64,000 nt of DNA from Rhodospirillales bacterium. GTDB lineage: Bacteria; Pseudomonadota; Alphaproteobacteria; Micavibrionales; Micavibrionaceae. The first letter of the stretch is position 1, and every line of letters begins with the position of its first letter. The notes below the pieces were generated by a model. It did no database searches. It was not told the DNA's origin and saw nothing but the letters and a program-made list of their open reading frames with translations. The position numbers were made by a program, and so were the translations under genes. The DNA lies in assembly GCA_020638365.1 (NCBI GenBank), contig JACKIQ010000002.1:431120-495119 (forward strand), read 5' to 3'. Positions 56,226-64,000 of this stretch are shown here, piece after piece.

Positions 56226-56882
56226 ATGAAATTCTTCGTGGATACGGCGGATATAGGGGAAATCAAGGATCTGGCATCAACCGGCCTTCTGGACGGCGTA
56301 ACCACCAACCCCTCTCTGGTCGCCAAGACGGGCAAGAAATTCATCCCTCTTATCGAGGAAATCTGCGACGTCGTCTCCGGCCCGGTCAGCGCCGAAGTCG
56401 CCGCCACCGATTACGAAACCATGCGCAAGGAAGCCGAAGTCCTGCGCAAGATCGCCGACAACATCGCGGTCAAGGTCCCCCTCACCCCCACAGGTCTGAA
56501 AGTCTGTAAGGAACTGAGCGACGGCGGAACCATGGTCAACGTGACCTTGTGTTTTTCATCCGCGCAGGCCATTCTCGCCGCCAAAGCGGGCGCAACTTTT
56601 ATTTCCCCCTTCGTCGGACGGCTCGATGATATCGGCGCGACGGGCCTCGACCTGATCGCCGAGATTTGCACGATCTATAACAACTACCCCGACTTCCACA
56701 CGCAGGTTCTGGTCGCCTCCGTCCGCAACCCGCTGCATATCACCGAAAGCGCGAAGATGGGCGCGGATGTTGCAACCTGCCCGCCGAACGTAATCCGCCA
56801 GCTTTACAACCACCCGCTGACGGACAAAGGCCTCGCCGCCTTCGTCGAAGACTGGAAAAAAACCGGGCAGAGCATTTTGTAA
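56226..56882 (+). CDS. Transaldolase, TalC/fructose-6-phosphate-aldolase type
   Basis: 218 residues from the ATG at 56226 with GGGAG upstream. TIM barrel with MKFFVDTADIGEI, DGVTTNPSLVAK, Schiff-base lysine K83 in IAVKVPLTPTG, and GATFISPFVGRLDDIG near the end. Length and sequence fit the short TalC/FSA class that moves a dihydroxyacetone unit in the pentose phosphate pathway. It lies between the two unknown repeat-domain genes and the convergent small gene at 56889. Confidence 0.95.
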   Translation: MKFFVDTADIGEIKDLASTGLLDGVTTNPSLVAKTGKKFIPLIEEICDVVSGPVSAEVAATDYETMRKEAEVLRKIADNIAVKVPLTPTGLKVCKELSDGGTMVNVTLCFSSAQAILAAKAGATFISPFVGRLDDIGATGLDLIAEICTIYNNYPDFHTQVLVASVRNPLHITESAKMGADVATCPPNVIRQLYNHPLTDKGLAAFVEDWKKTGQSIL

Positions 56883-56888
56883 AAGGAA

Positions 56889-57176
56889 CTAATGAACGCC
56901 CTCGGGCATCTCCTCAAGCATTCGGAAGACTTCCTTATCGCCAAAACGTGTCAGGCTCCCTTCATGCGCGGCAAGCGCATTCAGCATCCGCACAGAGCGC
57001 GGCTGCGCGAAATTTTCATCCTCGAATTTATGGAGATCGTCCAGATCCCGCTCGGCCTCATGCTTGAGTTGGGCGCTCCGCCACTGGATGAGCAGGATCA
57101 TCTCGGGACCCCGCCCTTCTTTAATTGCTCTACGTAGTAACTCGCGTTTAATGTCCTTGGAGGACCGTATACTCAT
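56889..57176 (-). CDS. Small hypothetical protein, about 95 aa
   Basis: Helical and charged, not recognised. Sequence begins MSIRSSKDIKRELLRRAIKE; an ATG ten codons upstream (57206) is an alternative start with GGAAGGAG nearby. Near the middle there is a run of Glu, Asp and His (AERDLDDLHKFEDENF). It converges on the transaldolase gene with 6 nt between and is divergent from the DUF484 gene. Confidence 0.5.
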   Translation of the reverse strand: MSIRSSKDIKRELLRRAIKEGRGPEMILLIQWRSAQLKHEAERDLDDLHKFEDENFAQPRSVRMLNALAAHEGSLTRFGDKEVFRMLEEMPEGVH

Positions 57177-57302
57177 TCTCCGTAACCACTCCTTCCCTCT
57201 AACCATTGTACAGAAACTTTACGCAAAATGGAAAAAATACTTTTGTGAACATCCCGGCAAAAGCTCTGTCACAAAGGCTTCCCAATGTGGTACGATAAGG
57301 GA

Positions 57303-58010
57303 ATGAAAGAGAAAAACACCACCACGATCCTGCCCCCGCCCTCCGTAACGGAGGACGACGTGATCAAATATCTGAAGAACAACCCAGATTTTCTCCGCAA
57401 AAACCCGGAGGCCTGTGACCTTCTGGTTCCCCCCGATCAGGTCAAAGGGCGCGGCCTTGCCGACTTCCAGACCTATATGATCGAGCGCCTGAAGGCCGAT
57501 AAGAAGGAGTTCGAGCAGAACACGCGCGAGATTATCGAGAACGCACGCTCGAACATGAACAACCAGCAGAGGATTCACAAGGCGGTGCTGAGCCTTCTCG
57601 AAGCCACCAACTTCGAGGATTTCATCCAGATCATCACGATGGATATTTCCACCATACTCGACGTGGATATTTCCGTCCTTGTCGTCGAGAGCAGCGCCCG
57701 TGAAATCCCGCACGTCCGGCAAAACGGAATCCGCATCATTCCCGAAGGGACAATCGACCGCTGGATGAAGGGGAAAAATGTCCTTCTTCAGGATGACATA
57801 TCGGGCATCGAGGCAATTTACGGCGGCGGTGCGACGCTTGTCCGCTCCCAGATTTTGCTTCGCGTGGATATTTCCATGGACACGCCCCCCGCAATTCTCG
57901 CTTTCGGCAGCCGCGACCCGCACATGTTCCAGGAAGGACAGGCCACCGACCAGATCTGCTTCCTCACCCGTGTCATCGAGCGGTGCTTCCGCATATGGCT
58001 GAACCTCTGA
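57303..58010 (+). CDS. DUF484 family protein
   Basis: 235 residues from the ATG at 57303. DUF484 features: an N-terminal helix-turn segment (EDDVIKYLKNNPDFLRKNPE), a coiled coil (about 55-90), then a GAF-like domain (LLEATNFEDFIQIITMDIST and ILAFGSRDPHMFQEGQATD). Function not established. The stop overlaps the start of xerC by 16 nt, and the DUF484-xerC order is conserved in many Proteobacteria. Confidence 0.88.
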   Translation: MKEKNTTTILPPPSVTEDDVIKYLKNNPDFLRKNPEACDLLVPPDQVKGRGLADFQTYMIERLKADKKEFEQNTREIIENARSNMNNQQRIHKAVLSLLEATNFEDFIQIITMDISTILDVDISVLVVESSAREIPHVRQNGIRIIPEGTIDRWMKGKNVLLQDDISGIEAIYGGGATLVRSQILLRVDISMDTPPAILAFGSRDPHMFQEGQATDQICFLTRVIERCFRIWLNL

Positions 58011-58963
58011 ACGAAAACCGCGCCCCCGTAAAGCCCGCCATTCTTGCTTTGTGTGCCGGCGATCTCGCCGATGCTCTGGACCGTTGGGGCGCATGGCTGC
58101 GCATCGAAAAAAATCTCTCCCGCCACACGTTGCGCGCCTACGGCGGCGACGTCGGCAATTTCATCGCCTTTCTCTTCGACCACAAGGGCAAAAATCCCGG
58201 CCTGAACGACCTCTCCGAAGTCTCCCTGCGCGACTTCCGCGCATGGATGGCCCGCAAAGCCATGGACGGCGCCTCCAACGCCAGCCGCGCACGCTCGCTT
58301 TCAGGAGTGAAGAACCTTCTGACCTGGCTGGACAAGCAGGGCGTGATGCACAACGCCGCGATCAAAACCGTGCGCACCCCCAAACAGGCGCACAAACTCC
58401 CTCGCCCCCTCCATGAAAAACAGGCAAAAAGCCTGATCGAATGCGCCGGAATGCTGGAAAGGCAAGACTGGATCGGCGCAAGAAATATCGCGCTTTTTAC
58501 GTTGCTCTACGGGTGCGGCTTGCGGATCGACGAAGCGCTCTCCCTGAATACCGAACACATGCCCTGCGACGGCGTTCTGCGCGTCGTCGGCAAGGGCCGC
58601 AAGGAACGCATGGTCCCCGTCCTGCCGATCGTCGAACGCGCCCTCAAGGACGCGCTCGCACAAAGCCCCTTCCCGTCCGACAAGGGAGCGCCGATCTTCC
58701 GCGGCGCACGCGGCGGGCGCCTCAATCAGGGCGTCGCTCAGAAGGCCATGCGCGATATCCGCAAGATGCTGGGCCTTCCGGAGAACGCGACTCCCCACGC
58801 CCTGCGCCACAGCTTCGCCACCCACCTGCTCCAGAACGGCGCAAATTTAAGGGAGATACAGGAACTTCTCGGCCATGCCTCGCTCAGCACGACCCAGCGC
58901 TACACGGAAATCAACGCCGAAGAACTCTTGAAAATATACAAGGCCGCGCACCCGCGCGCCTGA
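57995..58963 (+). CDS. xerC: Tyrosine recombinase XerC
   Basis: 322 residues from the ATG at 57995. The N-terminal SAM-like DNA-binding domain has EKNLSRHTLRAYGGDVGNFI. All catalytic residues are visible: Arg in GCGLRIDEAL, Lys in GKGRKER, His-x-x-Arg in PHALRHSFATHLL, His in LLGHASLSTT and the final Tyr in QRYTEI. With XerD it resolves chromosome dimers at dif. It overlaps DUF484 by 16 nt. Confidence 0.93.
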   Translation: MAEPLNENRAPVKPAILALCAGDLADALDRWGAWLRIEKNLSRHTLRAYGGDVGNFIAFLFDHKGKNPGLNDLSEVSLRDFRAWMARKAMDGASNASRARSLSGVKNLLTWLDKQGVMHNAAIKTVRTPKQAHKLPRPLHEKQAKSLIECAGMLERQDWIGARNIALFTLLYGCGLRIDEALSLNTEHMPCDGVLRVVGKGRKERMVPVLPIVERALKDALAQSPFPSDKGAPIFRGARGGRLNQGVAQKAMRDIRKMLGLPENATPHALRHSFATHLLQNGANLREIQELLGHASLSTTQRYTEINAEELLKIYKAAHPRA

Positions 58964-58966
58964 GAT

Positions 58967-59209
58967 TTACCCAATATCGCGCCCACCCGGACGGAAAGAG
59001 TCATACTCGCACTCATCCCCCGAACGAACCCCCGTCCCCGCCGAACCGGTCACCAGTTCGACGTTGCTCAGACCGCCTCCGCCTGAAGCCGTGACATCGG
59101 AAGAGTCCGCACCTTTTTCAGGAACAGAAGGCTTCACGGATTTCCGTCCGCCAAGCCTTTCACCCGCAGCTTCAGCACTTTTTCTGAACCAGTCGCCAAA
59201 TTCTCTCAT
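58967..59209 (-). CDS. Small hypothetical protein, 80 aa
   Basis: Begins MREFGDWFRKSAEAAGERLG, then Gly/Ser/Val-rich low-complexity sequence without hydrophobic core, so mostly disordered. No clear ribosome-binding site. It ends 4 nt from the convergent xerC stop and lies 25 nt downstream of a similar small gene on the same strand. Real coding status is uncertain. Confidence 0.4.
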   Translation of the reverse strand: MREFGDWFRKSAEAAGERLGGRKSVKPSVPEKGADSSDVTASGGGGLSNVELVTGSAGTGVRSGDECEYDSFRPGGRDIG

Positions 59210-59234
59210 AAAGACACGCTAAAACAGGATTAGA

Positions 59235-59510
59235 TCAGCCCAGATCCTCGGAAGGATACCAGTTAAACCCGTCATCCGATCCCAAGCTTTGCGGCTTGGT
59301 CGATTTTCCGCCCTGCTGGACATCGACTTCAAACTCGACATCCTCGCTGCTCGAAACATCAATCTTCCGGGCCTCGCCCTGTTGCATCTGGGGAACGCTG
59401 CCGCTACCGGCCCGCTGCTGAACATCAGCCTTGTCCGCCTCCCAGTCAGCCAGAAAAGATTTGCCAAGATCGGTGGGAAAGTTTTCTCTTTTGAATTTAT
59501 CGCCGCTCAT
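59235..59510 (-). CDS. Small hypothetical protein, about 91 aa
   Basis: Start at the ATG 59510, which has AAGGAG seven bases upstream (an in-frame codon nine residues earlier is ignored). Begins MSGDKFKRENFPTDLGKSF, and the rest is polar, rich in Asp, Ser and Gln, with no membrane or signal sequence. Probably a disordered protein. The strong ribosome-binding site supports it as a gene. Function unknown. Confidence 0.55.
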   Translation of the reverse strand: MSGDKFKRENFPTDLGKSFLADWEADKADVQQRAGSGSVPQMQQGEARKIDVSSSEDVEFEVDVQQGGKSTKPQSLGSDDGFNWYPSEDLG

Positions 59511-59731
59511 TTTTTGCTCCTTTATACGCACAAGCACGACATTCGATCACAAGAGCAGATCGGCACACAACAGAATTTATTATTGCAAAGCAGCAATTTA
59601 TGGCGAATCTCACCCTTCCAGACCTTTTGACGCAAGAATGTTGCCCGAAGCCGGATCCCCATGCTAAACTGGGTCCAAGAATGAAAAGAGAATAAAGCGG
59701 CTGATTCAGACGAAAAGAGGGTGAGCATAAA

Positions 59732-60517
59732 GTGTCCGGGAATTTTTCCAAAAGAGAGCCCATCGTAGCCTCTGACGCGTTTTACATGGCGGCGGACTAT
59801 GGCATGTTTAATGAAACCGCCAGTCAGATTAGGTACGACCACCAGGCCGTGAGGGCAATCAGCGAAGCCTTGAGGGACATGGGACAACGCCGCCTGATCA
59901 GCATGAACGGGGGGCTCAGGGAGGCCATGGTTTCCTTGGTCTTCTATGCCGGCGACGGCAACCTGATTAAGGTCATGCCGACATCCTTTAAAGGAGGAGA
60001 TTATCCGCTACAGCTTCCGCCTGTATCCGAAAGAAAGGTGGAAACCGACGTACGCTCTTATGTGATCCGCACCTATCCCTACATACAATCCAAAGAAGTA
60101 TCGAATAATGACGTTCTGTTAATGAAGCGGACAGCCGAAGCGCTGGGCTTTGAGTTCAATGACGGTGATGATACGCCCCGCAACCTTATGACCCTGCCTG
60201 ACCGGGACAGCACCCTTGTATCGATCGACGCAGACGCGTTCAAAACCTCGCGCGGCGGGTTGAACTACGGTCCGGATCTTTATGAGCAGTGGCTGGAATA
60301 TCTCTCTGAACTGTTCCCGGCTTACAAGGAAGGAGAAATTTCCCGCCAGACAAATGAAACGGATTTCACAGCTCGCATGAAATACAACCGCGAAAGCGGT
60401 CTCGCGCGCTTCGACCCGCTCTCGCAAACGCCCATACAATACATCCGCAACGATCAGAGCCCCGCGCCAAAGCGCCACTGGTGGGATATTTTCAGCGGCC
60501 CCACACGCGAACAATAA
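59732..60517 (+). CDS. Hypothetical protein, 261 aa
   Basis: GTG start with GAGGGTGAG upstream. Soluble; the sequence (FYMAADYGMFNETASQ, LREAMVSLVFYAGDGNLIKV) looks folded, but no family is recognised. The C-terminus is Arg/Trp-rich (APKRHWWDIFSGPTREQ). It is followed after 18 nt by a gene for an exported protein, so the two may be in one operon. Confidence 0.65.
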   Translation: MSGNFSKREPIVASDAFYMAADYGMFNETASQIRYDHQAVRAISEALRDMGQRRLISMNGGLREAMVSLVFYAGDGNLIKVMPTSFKGGDYPLQLPPVSERKVETDVRSYVIRTYPYIQSKEVSNNDVLLMKRTAEALGFEFNDGDDTPRNLMTLPDRDSTLVSIDADAFKTSRGGLNYGPDLYEQWLEYLSELFPAYKEGEISRQTNETDFTARMKYNRESGLARFDPLSQTPIQYIRNDQSPAPKRHWWDIFSGPTREQ

Positions 60518-60535
60518 CCGGAAACGGGACAAGCG

Positions 60536-61318
60536 ATGCGCGGATCGAAAACATGGGCAAATCTGGGAGCGGCCTTCTCCTTCGCGCTTCTGTTCGGCGC
60601 TCACGATGACGCCTCCGCGCAGGCGCATCCGCCCGGCTCCCCTTACGATCAAGACGGGCCCCTCGAAGTACTGCTCGCCCAGAGCAAACCCGCAGCCGGC
60701 GATAAAACAGCGTCCGGCCCGCAGGATATAAATGCGCTGCGCAGACAATATCCCGGCGTCGAATTCGTGGAACTGGGCAAGCTCGATAAAACCGTGACCC
60801 TGCCCGTCGATCATGTCGCGTTCGACCGCGGAACCAAGGAACTGACCGTCACCGTCCGCGATTACAGCCAGTATGAAAACACCCTCAGGGGAATATTCCT
60901 CAACCCGCTCTCATCATGGCCCAGCCACACGGTGCTCACCTTCAACGGCTTTCAGGTAAACGATGACAGTATCTGCGCCTTCATCCCCAATGCGGCGGTC
61001 GGCGACGTCAAGGCGGTCAAGCTCCGCCAGAGCGCGATAGACGGCAAATTCAACGTGGATTGGGACAAGAGCAAAACCGCCCCCGACCGCGCCGCCGGGG
61101 AAGGCCTCTCCATCCAGCAGAAAGTCACGATCACCAGCACGACCCTGCCCACGCAGCTTTTCGACTCCGCAAAACTCACCTGCGTGGCTGTTGAAATGCC
61201 CCGCGCGGGAATGCTCTGGGACCTCGCCACCGCCGATAACGGCCGGTGGGTGACCCTGCGCTCCGGCGCCATGAACGCAGACAACCCGTCCAACGACCCC
61301 CCGCAACCGACGCAGTGA
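60536..61318 (+). CDS. Exported protein of unknown function
   Basis: 260 residues with a signal peptide (RGSKTWANLGAAFSFALLFG, cleavage near ASA-Q). The mature part is polar, rich in Asp, Lys and Val, with strand-like segments (VTLPVDHVAFDRGTKELTVT and QKVTITSTTLPTQLFD). Two cysteines (ICAF and LTCVAV) could pair. Not recognised. It ends at 61318, 46 nt before a palindromic repeat, and its last codons (PPQPTQ-stop) recur at 62780-62797. Confidence 0.7.
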   Translation: MRGSKTWANLGAAFSFALLFGAHDDASAQAHPPGSPYDQDGPLEVLLAQSKPAAGDKTASGPQDINALRRQYPGVEFVELGKLDKTVTLPVDHVAFDRGTKELTVTVRDYSQYENTLRGIFLNPLSSWPSHTVLTFNGFQVNDDSICAFIPNAAVGDVKAVKLRQSAIDGKFNVDWDKSKTAPDRAAGEGLSIQQKVTITSTTLPTQLFDSAKLTCVAVEMPRAGMLWDLATADNGRWVTLRSGAMNADNPSNDPPQPTQ

Positions 61319-61330
61319 TGTCTTGAAAAC

Positions 61331-61361
61331 TGGATCGGGAGGCTGGATTCGAACCAGCACC
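61331..61361 (-). other. Orphan 3' end of a tRNA (T-arm, acceptor strand and CCA)
   Basis: On the minus strand, GCTGG-TTCGAAT-CCAGC makes a perfect T-arm with the standard 7-nt loop, followed by the seven acceptor bases CTCCCGA, discriminator T and CCA (61331-61333). The matching 5' acceptor strand TCGGGAG was not found within about 150 nt upstream. It begins 3 nt from the palindromic repeat at 61365-61451, so it is a tRNA remnant or part of the repeat element. Confidence 0.6.
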
Positions 61362-61364
61362 AAA

Positions 61365-61451
61365 CGTCATTGCGAACCCCGTGACATCGGGGTGAAGCAA
61401 TCCAGAGCCGCAAAAGATTGCTTCATCGGCCACCGCCTCCACGCAATGACG
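61365..61451. repeat. Palindromic dispersed repeat (CGTCATTGCG ends)
   Basis: CGTCATTGCG (61365-61374) is exactly inverted at CGCAATGACG (61442-61451), and inside it TGAAGCAATC (61393-61402) is inverted at GATTGCTTCA (61416-61425), giving a nested hairpin of 87 bp. The wording is typical of a palindromic repeat family seen in many bacterial genomes (recollection). No other copy was noticed in this window. Confidence 0.7.
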
Positions 61452-61543
61452 CAAAACCAGCGCAGGAAATTATAGAAATCCTTCTGGCTTTTACGATATA
61501 GATAGTTTTAAGCTTGAGAACAAAATGAGAAGAAACCGAAGAA

Positions 61544-62746
61544 ATGAAAAGCTTATTAAACTTTACACATACCAACCGAATAATCATTTGTGCGCTTTCA
61601 ATCGTGCTTTTTGCCGCATCTCTGGGAACAGCCAACGCCGAAGAAAAGGCAATTCACAACCAAGTATTCCTTTATCTGCCCGACCCTATTTCACGATACC
61701 GAACAAGCGATGAAACGGCCTATATAAAGTATATGGTAAAAATCGCAAAAGAGATCCTTCCCTCAACACTTGAAAATATGCAAACCGGACCTTTCTCCGG
61801 CGCGATTATTGTCACTTTGCGTCCCAAAAACGAGAGCAAGGTCTGGTATCAGATCACTTCAGGAAATTTATCAGATGTTCAGAAACAAAAAATAGAATCC
61901 GCAATCTACAGTCTCGATACGCCGGAAGTCCTCGGTATTGTACCCTTCGCATTCGCATATCAAATTAATCTTCCCGATGAAGGTGATATAATAACCCACC
62001 CGATTGCCCCGGAATGGAAAATCCCTGAAGGTCATGACGAGCCTACCGATTTAACCCCATACATAGAAAAAGCATGGAACAAAGTATCACCTCAAACTTA
62101 TAACCCTTACGCGCAGATTGCTTCCCTGCCTTTCTCTAATGTCCAGATAACACCTGTCATTCCGCCCCACGTCACCTACAAAACCGCAGATGATGAAACC
62201 AATAAAGCCGCTTTTGAAAAAATCAAAACACTTATGCGGACGCATTTACATGATTTTACGCCTCTGACAGATAAAACAATGGCTGGAACATTTTTAAGTC
62301 AATCAATTTTGACAATTCCAGATATAGCAGAAGAGTTGACTTACGTTAAAGCCAACTTGCCGCTCACCGACGATCTTAATGTGCAAACCCAGTCTTTTGC
62401 TTCAAAATCCCCAGATCAAGCCAAGAAACTCGCAGAAATTCTCAGCAACGAAATTCATATCCAGCCTGATGCCACGATACGAAAGGCAAGCGCCAAAGAA
62501 CTCGCATTAATCTGGATTTTTATTGGCTGGGATATTCAGGAACCTTTATATGTTGTCGAAGACAAAACGCATAAATATGCTTTTAATTTTACACCTGATG
62601 GCGAAAAACTTTTCTGGCTGGAAAACATAACCGCCCCATGCATGCGCTTCGCTCAAAGCAAAAACAATTTAACGCCTTGCATGTGTATGGAGATCACAGA
62701 CGACTACCGGACTGTTTTCACCGCCAGCCACGATCGTTGCTCTTAA
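61544..62746 (+). CDS. Exported protein of unknown function, 400 aa
   Basis: Signal peptide of about 30 residues (NRIIICALSIVLFAASLGTA, cleavage near ANA-E). The mature protein is mostly soluble, with TDLTPYIEKAWNKVSPQTYN in the middle and a late WIFIGWDIQEPLYVVEDKT stretch. Three or four Cys near the C-terminus (PCMRF, PCMCME) could be a metal or disulphide site. More AT-rich than the neighbours. Not recognised. It stands between the repeat at 61365 and a small membrane gene, all on the plus strand. Confidence 0.7.
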   Translation: MKSLLNFTHTNRIIICALSIVLFAASLGTANAEEKAIHNQVFLYLPDPISRYRTSDETAYIKYMVKIAKEILPSTLENMQTGPFSGAIIVTLRPKNESKVWYQITSGNLSDVQKQKIESAIYSLDTPEVLGIVPFAFAYQINLPDEGDIITHPIAPEWKIPEGHDEPTDLTPYIEKAWNKVSPQTYNPYAQIASLPFSNVQITPVIPPHVTYKTADDETNKAAFEKIKTLMRTHLHDFTPLTDKTMAGTFLSQSILTIPDIAEELTYVKANLPLTDDLNVQTQSFASKSPDQAKKLAEILSNEIHIQPDATIRKASAKELALIWIFIGWDIQEPLYVVEDKTHKYAFNFTPDGEKLFWLENITAPCMRFAQSKNNLTPCMCMEITDDYRTVFTASHDRCS

Positions 62747-62819
62747 CATGCGCGCTAAATACAGATCGGCCGCTAGTGTACCACAACCGACGCAGTAATT
62801 ACGAATTTGTAAAAACTTC

Positions 62820-63047
62820 ATGACAGAAAAAGTGCAAACCGAAACGCAAATGTTTTCGCAAAAAATCAAAAAGTGGAAATTGTTCGCTTATATAACTCTT
62901 CTGTTATTGTCAGGCGGATTGTTCTTGAGTTTTTATATAAAACTCCCACCTACAGGTGCTGGCAAAACTGGTATAAACCCCAACATTCCGCAAGAACTGA
63001 AGAACTATAGTTTCGACCCAGATAAACATAAAAAAGAACGCCCATAA
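62820..63047 (+). CDS. Small membrane protein, 75 aa
   Basis: One membrane segment (LFAYITLLLLSGGLFLSFYI) after a 22-residue charged N-terminus, then a Pro/Gly/Lys-rich tail. The tail end (DPDKHKKERP) is basic. AT-rich. It follows the exported 400-aa protein after 73 nt with no clear ribosome-binding site. Unknown function. Confidence 0.5.
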   Translation: MTEKVQTETQMFSQKIKKWKLFAYITLLLLSGGLFLSFYIKLPPTGAGKTGINPNIPQELKNYSFDPDKHKKERP

Positions 63048-63086
63048 CAACATGAGGAACCCTGTGATAAAAAATGCATCCTGTTC

Positions 63087-63293
63087 TTAATTAAAGAACA
63101 AAATACAGAAAACAGTTAACACTATAGAAAAGATAAGCCAGTTTTTTATGTCAATCATGTTTCCAGATATGTCATCTGATTGACATTCTGGACATGATCT
63201 ACGACCAGTAGACATTCGGCAACCACAGCCATAACACTTACGATAGTATATTAAAGGAAACCCAAAAGATCTCTTAGTACCATGATCTGCCAT
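63087..63293 (-). CDS. Small zinc-ribbon membrane protein, 68 aa
   Basis: Cysteines in CYGCGCRMSTGRRSCPEC form a likely zinc ribbon (C-x-x-C and C-x-x-C), followed by a C-terminal membrane segment (NWLIFSIVLTVFCILFF). TAAGG lies ahead of the ATG. Very AT-rich. Unknown function, but the layout is typical of small membrane-anchored zinc-ribbon proteins. Confidence 0.6.
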   Translation of the reverse strand: MADHGTKRSFGFPLIYYRKCYGCGCRMSTGRRSCPECQSDDISGNMIDIKNWLIFSIVLTVFCILFFN

Positions 63294-63359
63294 ATGCCTT
63301 AGCCTCTCCGCATATTAGCCGATTATATACTTCTAAAAAAATCAAAGAAAAAAGAAAAC

Positions 63360-64000
63360 CTAAATATGCACCGCCCGCTTATGCACCGCGAGCGCGGCTT
63401 CCTTCACCACTTCGCTCAGCGTCGGGTGTGAATGGCAGGTCCGTGCGATATCCTCCGCCGTGCCCTGGAATTCCATGACGCTCACGACTTCGGCCATCAG
63501 CTCGCCAACATTCGGGCCGATCATATGCGCGCCCAGAACGCGGTCAGTCTTCGCGCAGGCCAGAATTTTGACGAACCCGTCAACCATGTTCATCGCGCGC
63601 GCGCGTCCGTTCGCCATGAACGGAAACTTCCCGGCCTTGTATTCGACGCCCGCCTCTTTGAGTTGCTCCTCGGTCTGGCCCACGTTGGCGACCTCGGGCC
63701 ATGTGTAAACGACGCCGGGGATGAGGTTATAGTCGATATGCCCGCTCTGCCCCGCAAGGATTTCGGCGAGGATCACGCCCTCATCCTCCGCCTTGTGCGC
63801 GAGCATCGGCCCGGCGATGACATCGCCGATGGCATAAATGCCCTTCACGTTGGTTTCGAAATGCGCGTCCACCGCGATGCGCCCGCGCTCGTCACGCGTC
63901 ACGCCGACCGCATCCAGCCCCAGCCCGTCCGTATACGCCTTGCGCCCGATGGACATCAGCACGACTTCCGCCGAAAGCGTTTCCGCCTTACCGCCGCCAG
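63360..64000 (-). CDS. lpd: Dihydrolipoyl dehydrogenase, C-terminal part, cut by the window edge
   Basis: About 213 residues to the stop at 63360; the N-terminal FAD domain with the redox-active disulphide lies outside the window. Visible: VLMSIGRKAYTDGLGLDAVG, then GIYAIGDVIAGPMLAHKAED (FAD contact), then the dimerisation domain with GVVYTWPEVANVGQTEEQL, and the active His-Glu pair in CHSHPTLSEVVKEA near the end. It is the E3 component of pyruvate and 2-oxoglutarate dehydrogenases. Confidence 0.95.
   Translation of the reverse strand, partial: GGGKAETLSAEVVLMSIGRKAYTDGLGLDAVGVTRDERGRIAVDAHFETNVKGIYAIGDVIAGPMLAHKAEDEGVILAEILAGQSGHIDYNLIPGVVYTWPEVANVGQTEEQLKEAGVEYKAGKFPFMANGRARAMNMVDGFVKILACAKTDRVLGAHMIGPNVGELMAEVVSVMEFQGTAEDIARTCHSHPTLSEVVKEAALAVHKRAVHI

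Overview
The window looks like the chromosome of an alphaproteobacterium with about 55% GC, probably from a deep-branching, Micavibrio-like lineage (lineage is inference). The evidence is: an F1-only ATP synthase operon (atpH-A-G-D-C, with no F0 genes nearby); an archaeal-type class I lysyl-tRNA synthetase; threonine synthase followed directly by a mitochondrial-processing-peptidase-like M16 protease; and a DUF484-xerC pair near a TalC transaldolase, priA and lpd. Many small hypothetical proteins and several AT-rich singleton genes are scattered among housekeeping genes. Both ends are cut: purT (minus strand) runs off the left edge and lpd (minus strand) enters from the right edge. No stretch of more than 300 bases lacks a gene or pseudogene.

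Layout. 1-3.7 kb: purT, a 620-aa protein with two degenerate peptidoglycan-binding-like segments, and two small unknown proteins. 3.8-9.3 kb: tRNA-Ser(CGA), a DedA membrane protein, an isochorismatase-like hydrolase, guaA, a frameshifted AT-rich TIR-like gene, a P-loop protein and an unknown. 9.4-15 kb: a membrane protein, an exported outer-membrane-like protein, pdxT, thrC, an M16 protease and a YqgE protein. 15-20 kb, minus strand: glycosyltransferase, epimerase, a membrane-anchored unknown and asparagine synthetase, a likely surface-glycan group. 20.1-21.8 kb: three small genes, the first and third being paralogues. 22-23.7 kb: an AT-rich island with an orphan Phd-type antitoxin and a Schlafen/AlbA-type protein. 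23.8-33 kb: uvrB, two Bax-inhibitor-like proteins, class I lysS, an AT-rich TPR protein, a nitroreductase and an MscS channel. 33-40.5 kb: a DinG-like helicase, pabB, pabA, a LOG protein with an internal duplication, and a lipoprotein.

40.6-46.8 kb is the F1 ATP synthase operon on the minus strand. It carries two unusual passengers: a PAP2-type acid phosphatase gene between atpG and atpD, and a 62-aa membrane/coiled-coil protein gene between atpD and atpC. 47-51.2 kb holds three TraX-like membrane proteins and a membrane-fused spermidine-synthase-like protein. 51.3-59 kb: priA, a DAAO-type oxidoreductase, two related unknown proteins, a TalC-type transaldolase, DUF484 and xerC. 59-63.3 kb: small, exported or unknown proteins, and a palindromic repeat next to an orphan tRNA 3' fragment. 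lpd closes the window.

Housekeeping functions cover purine synthesis (purT, guaA), folate (pabA/pabB), vitamin B6 (pdxT), threonine (thrC), DNA repair and replication restart (uvrB, priA, DinG-like, xerC) and energy (F1 ATPase, lpd). The best candidates for undescribed biology are the passengers in the atp operon, the TraX/spermidine-synthase-like cassette, the paralogous trio at 20.1-21.8 kb and the repeated-domain pair at 54.5-56.1 kb. Several sigma70-like promoters (for the antitoxin, thrC and uvrB) lie so close to the start codon that leaderless mRNAs are likely.
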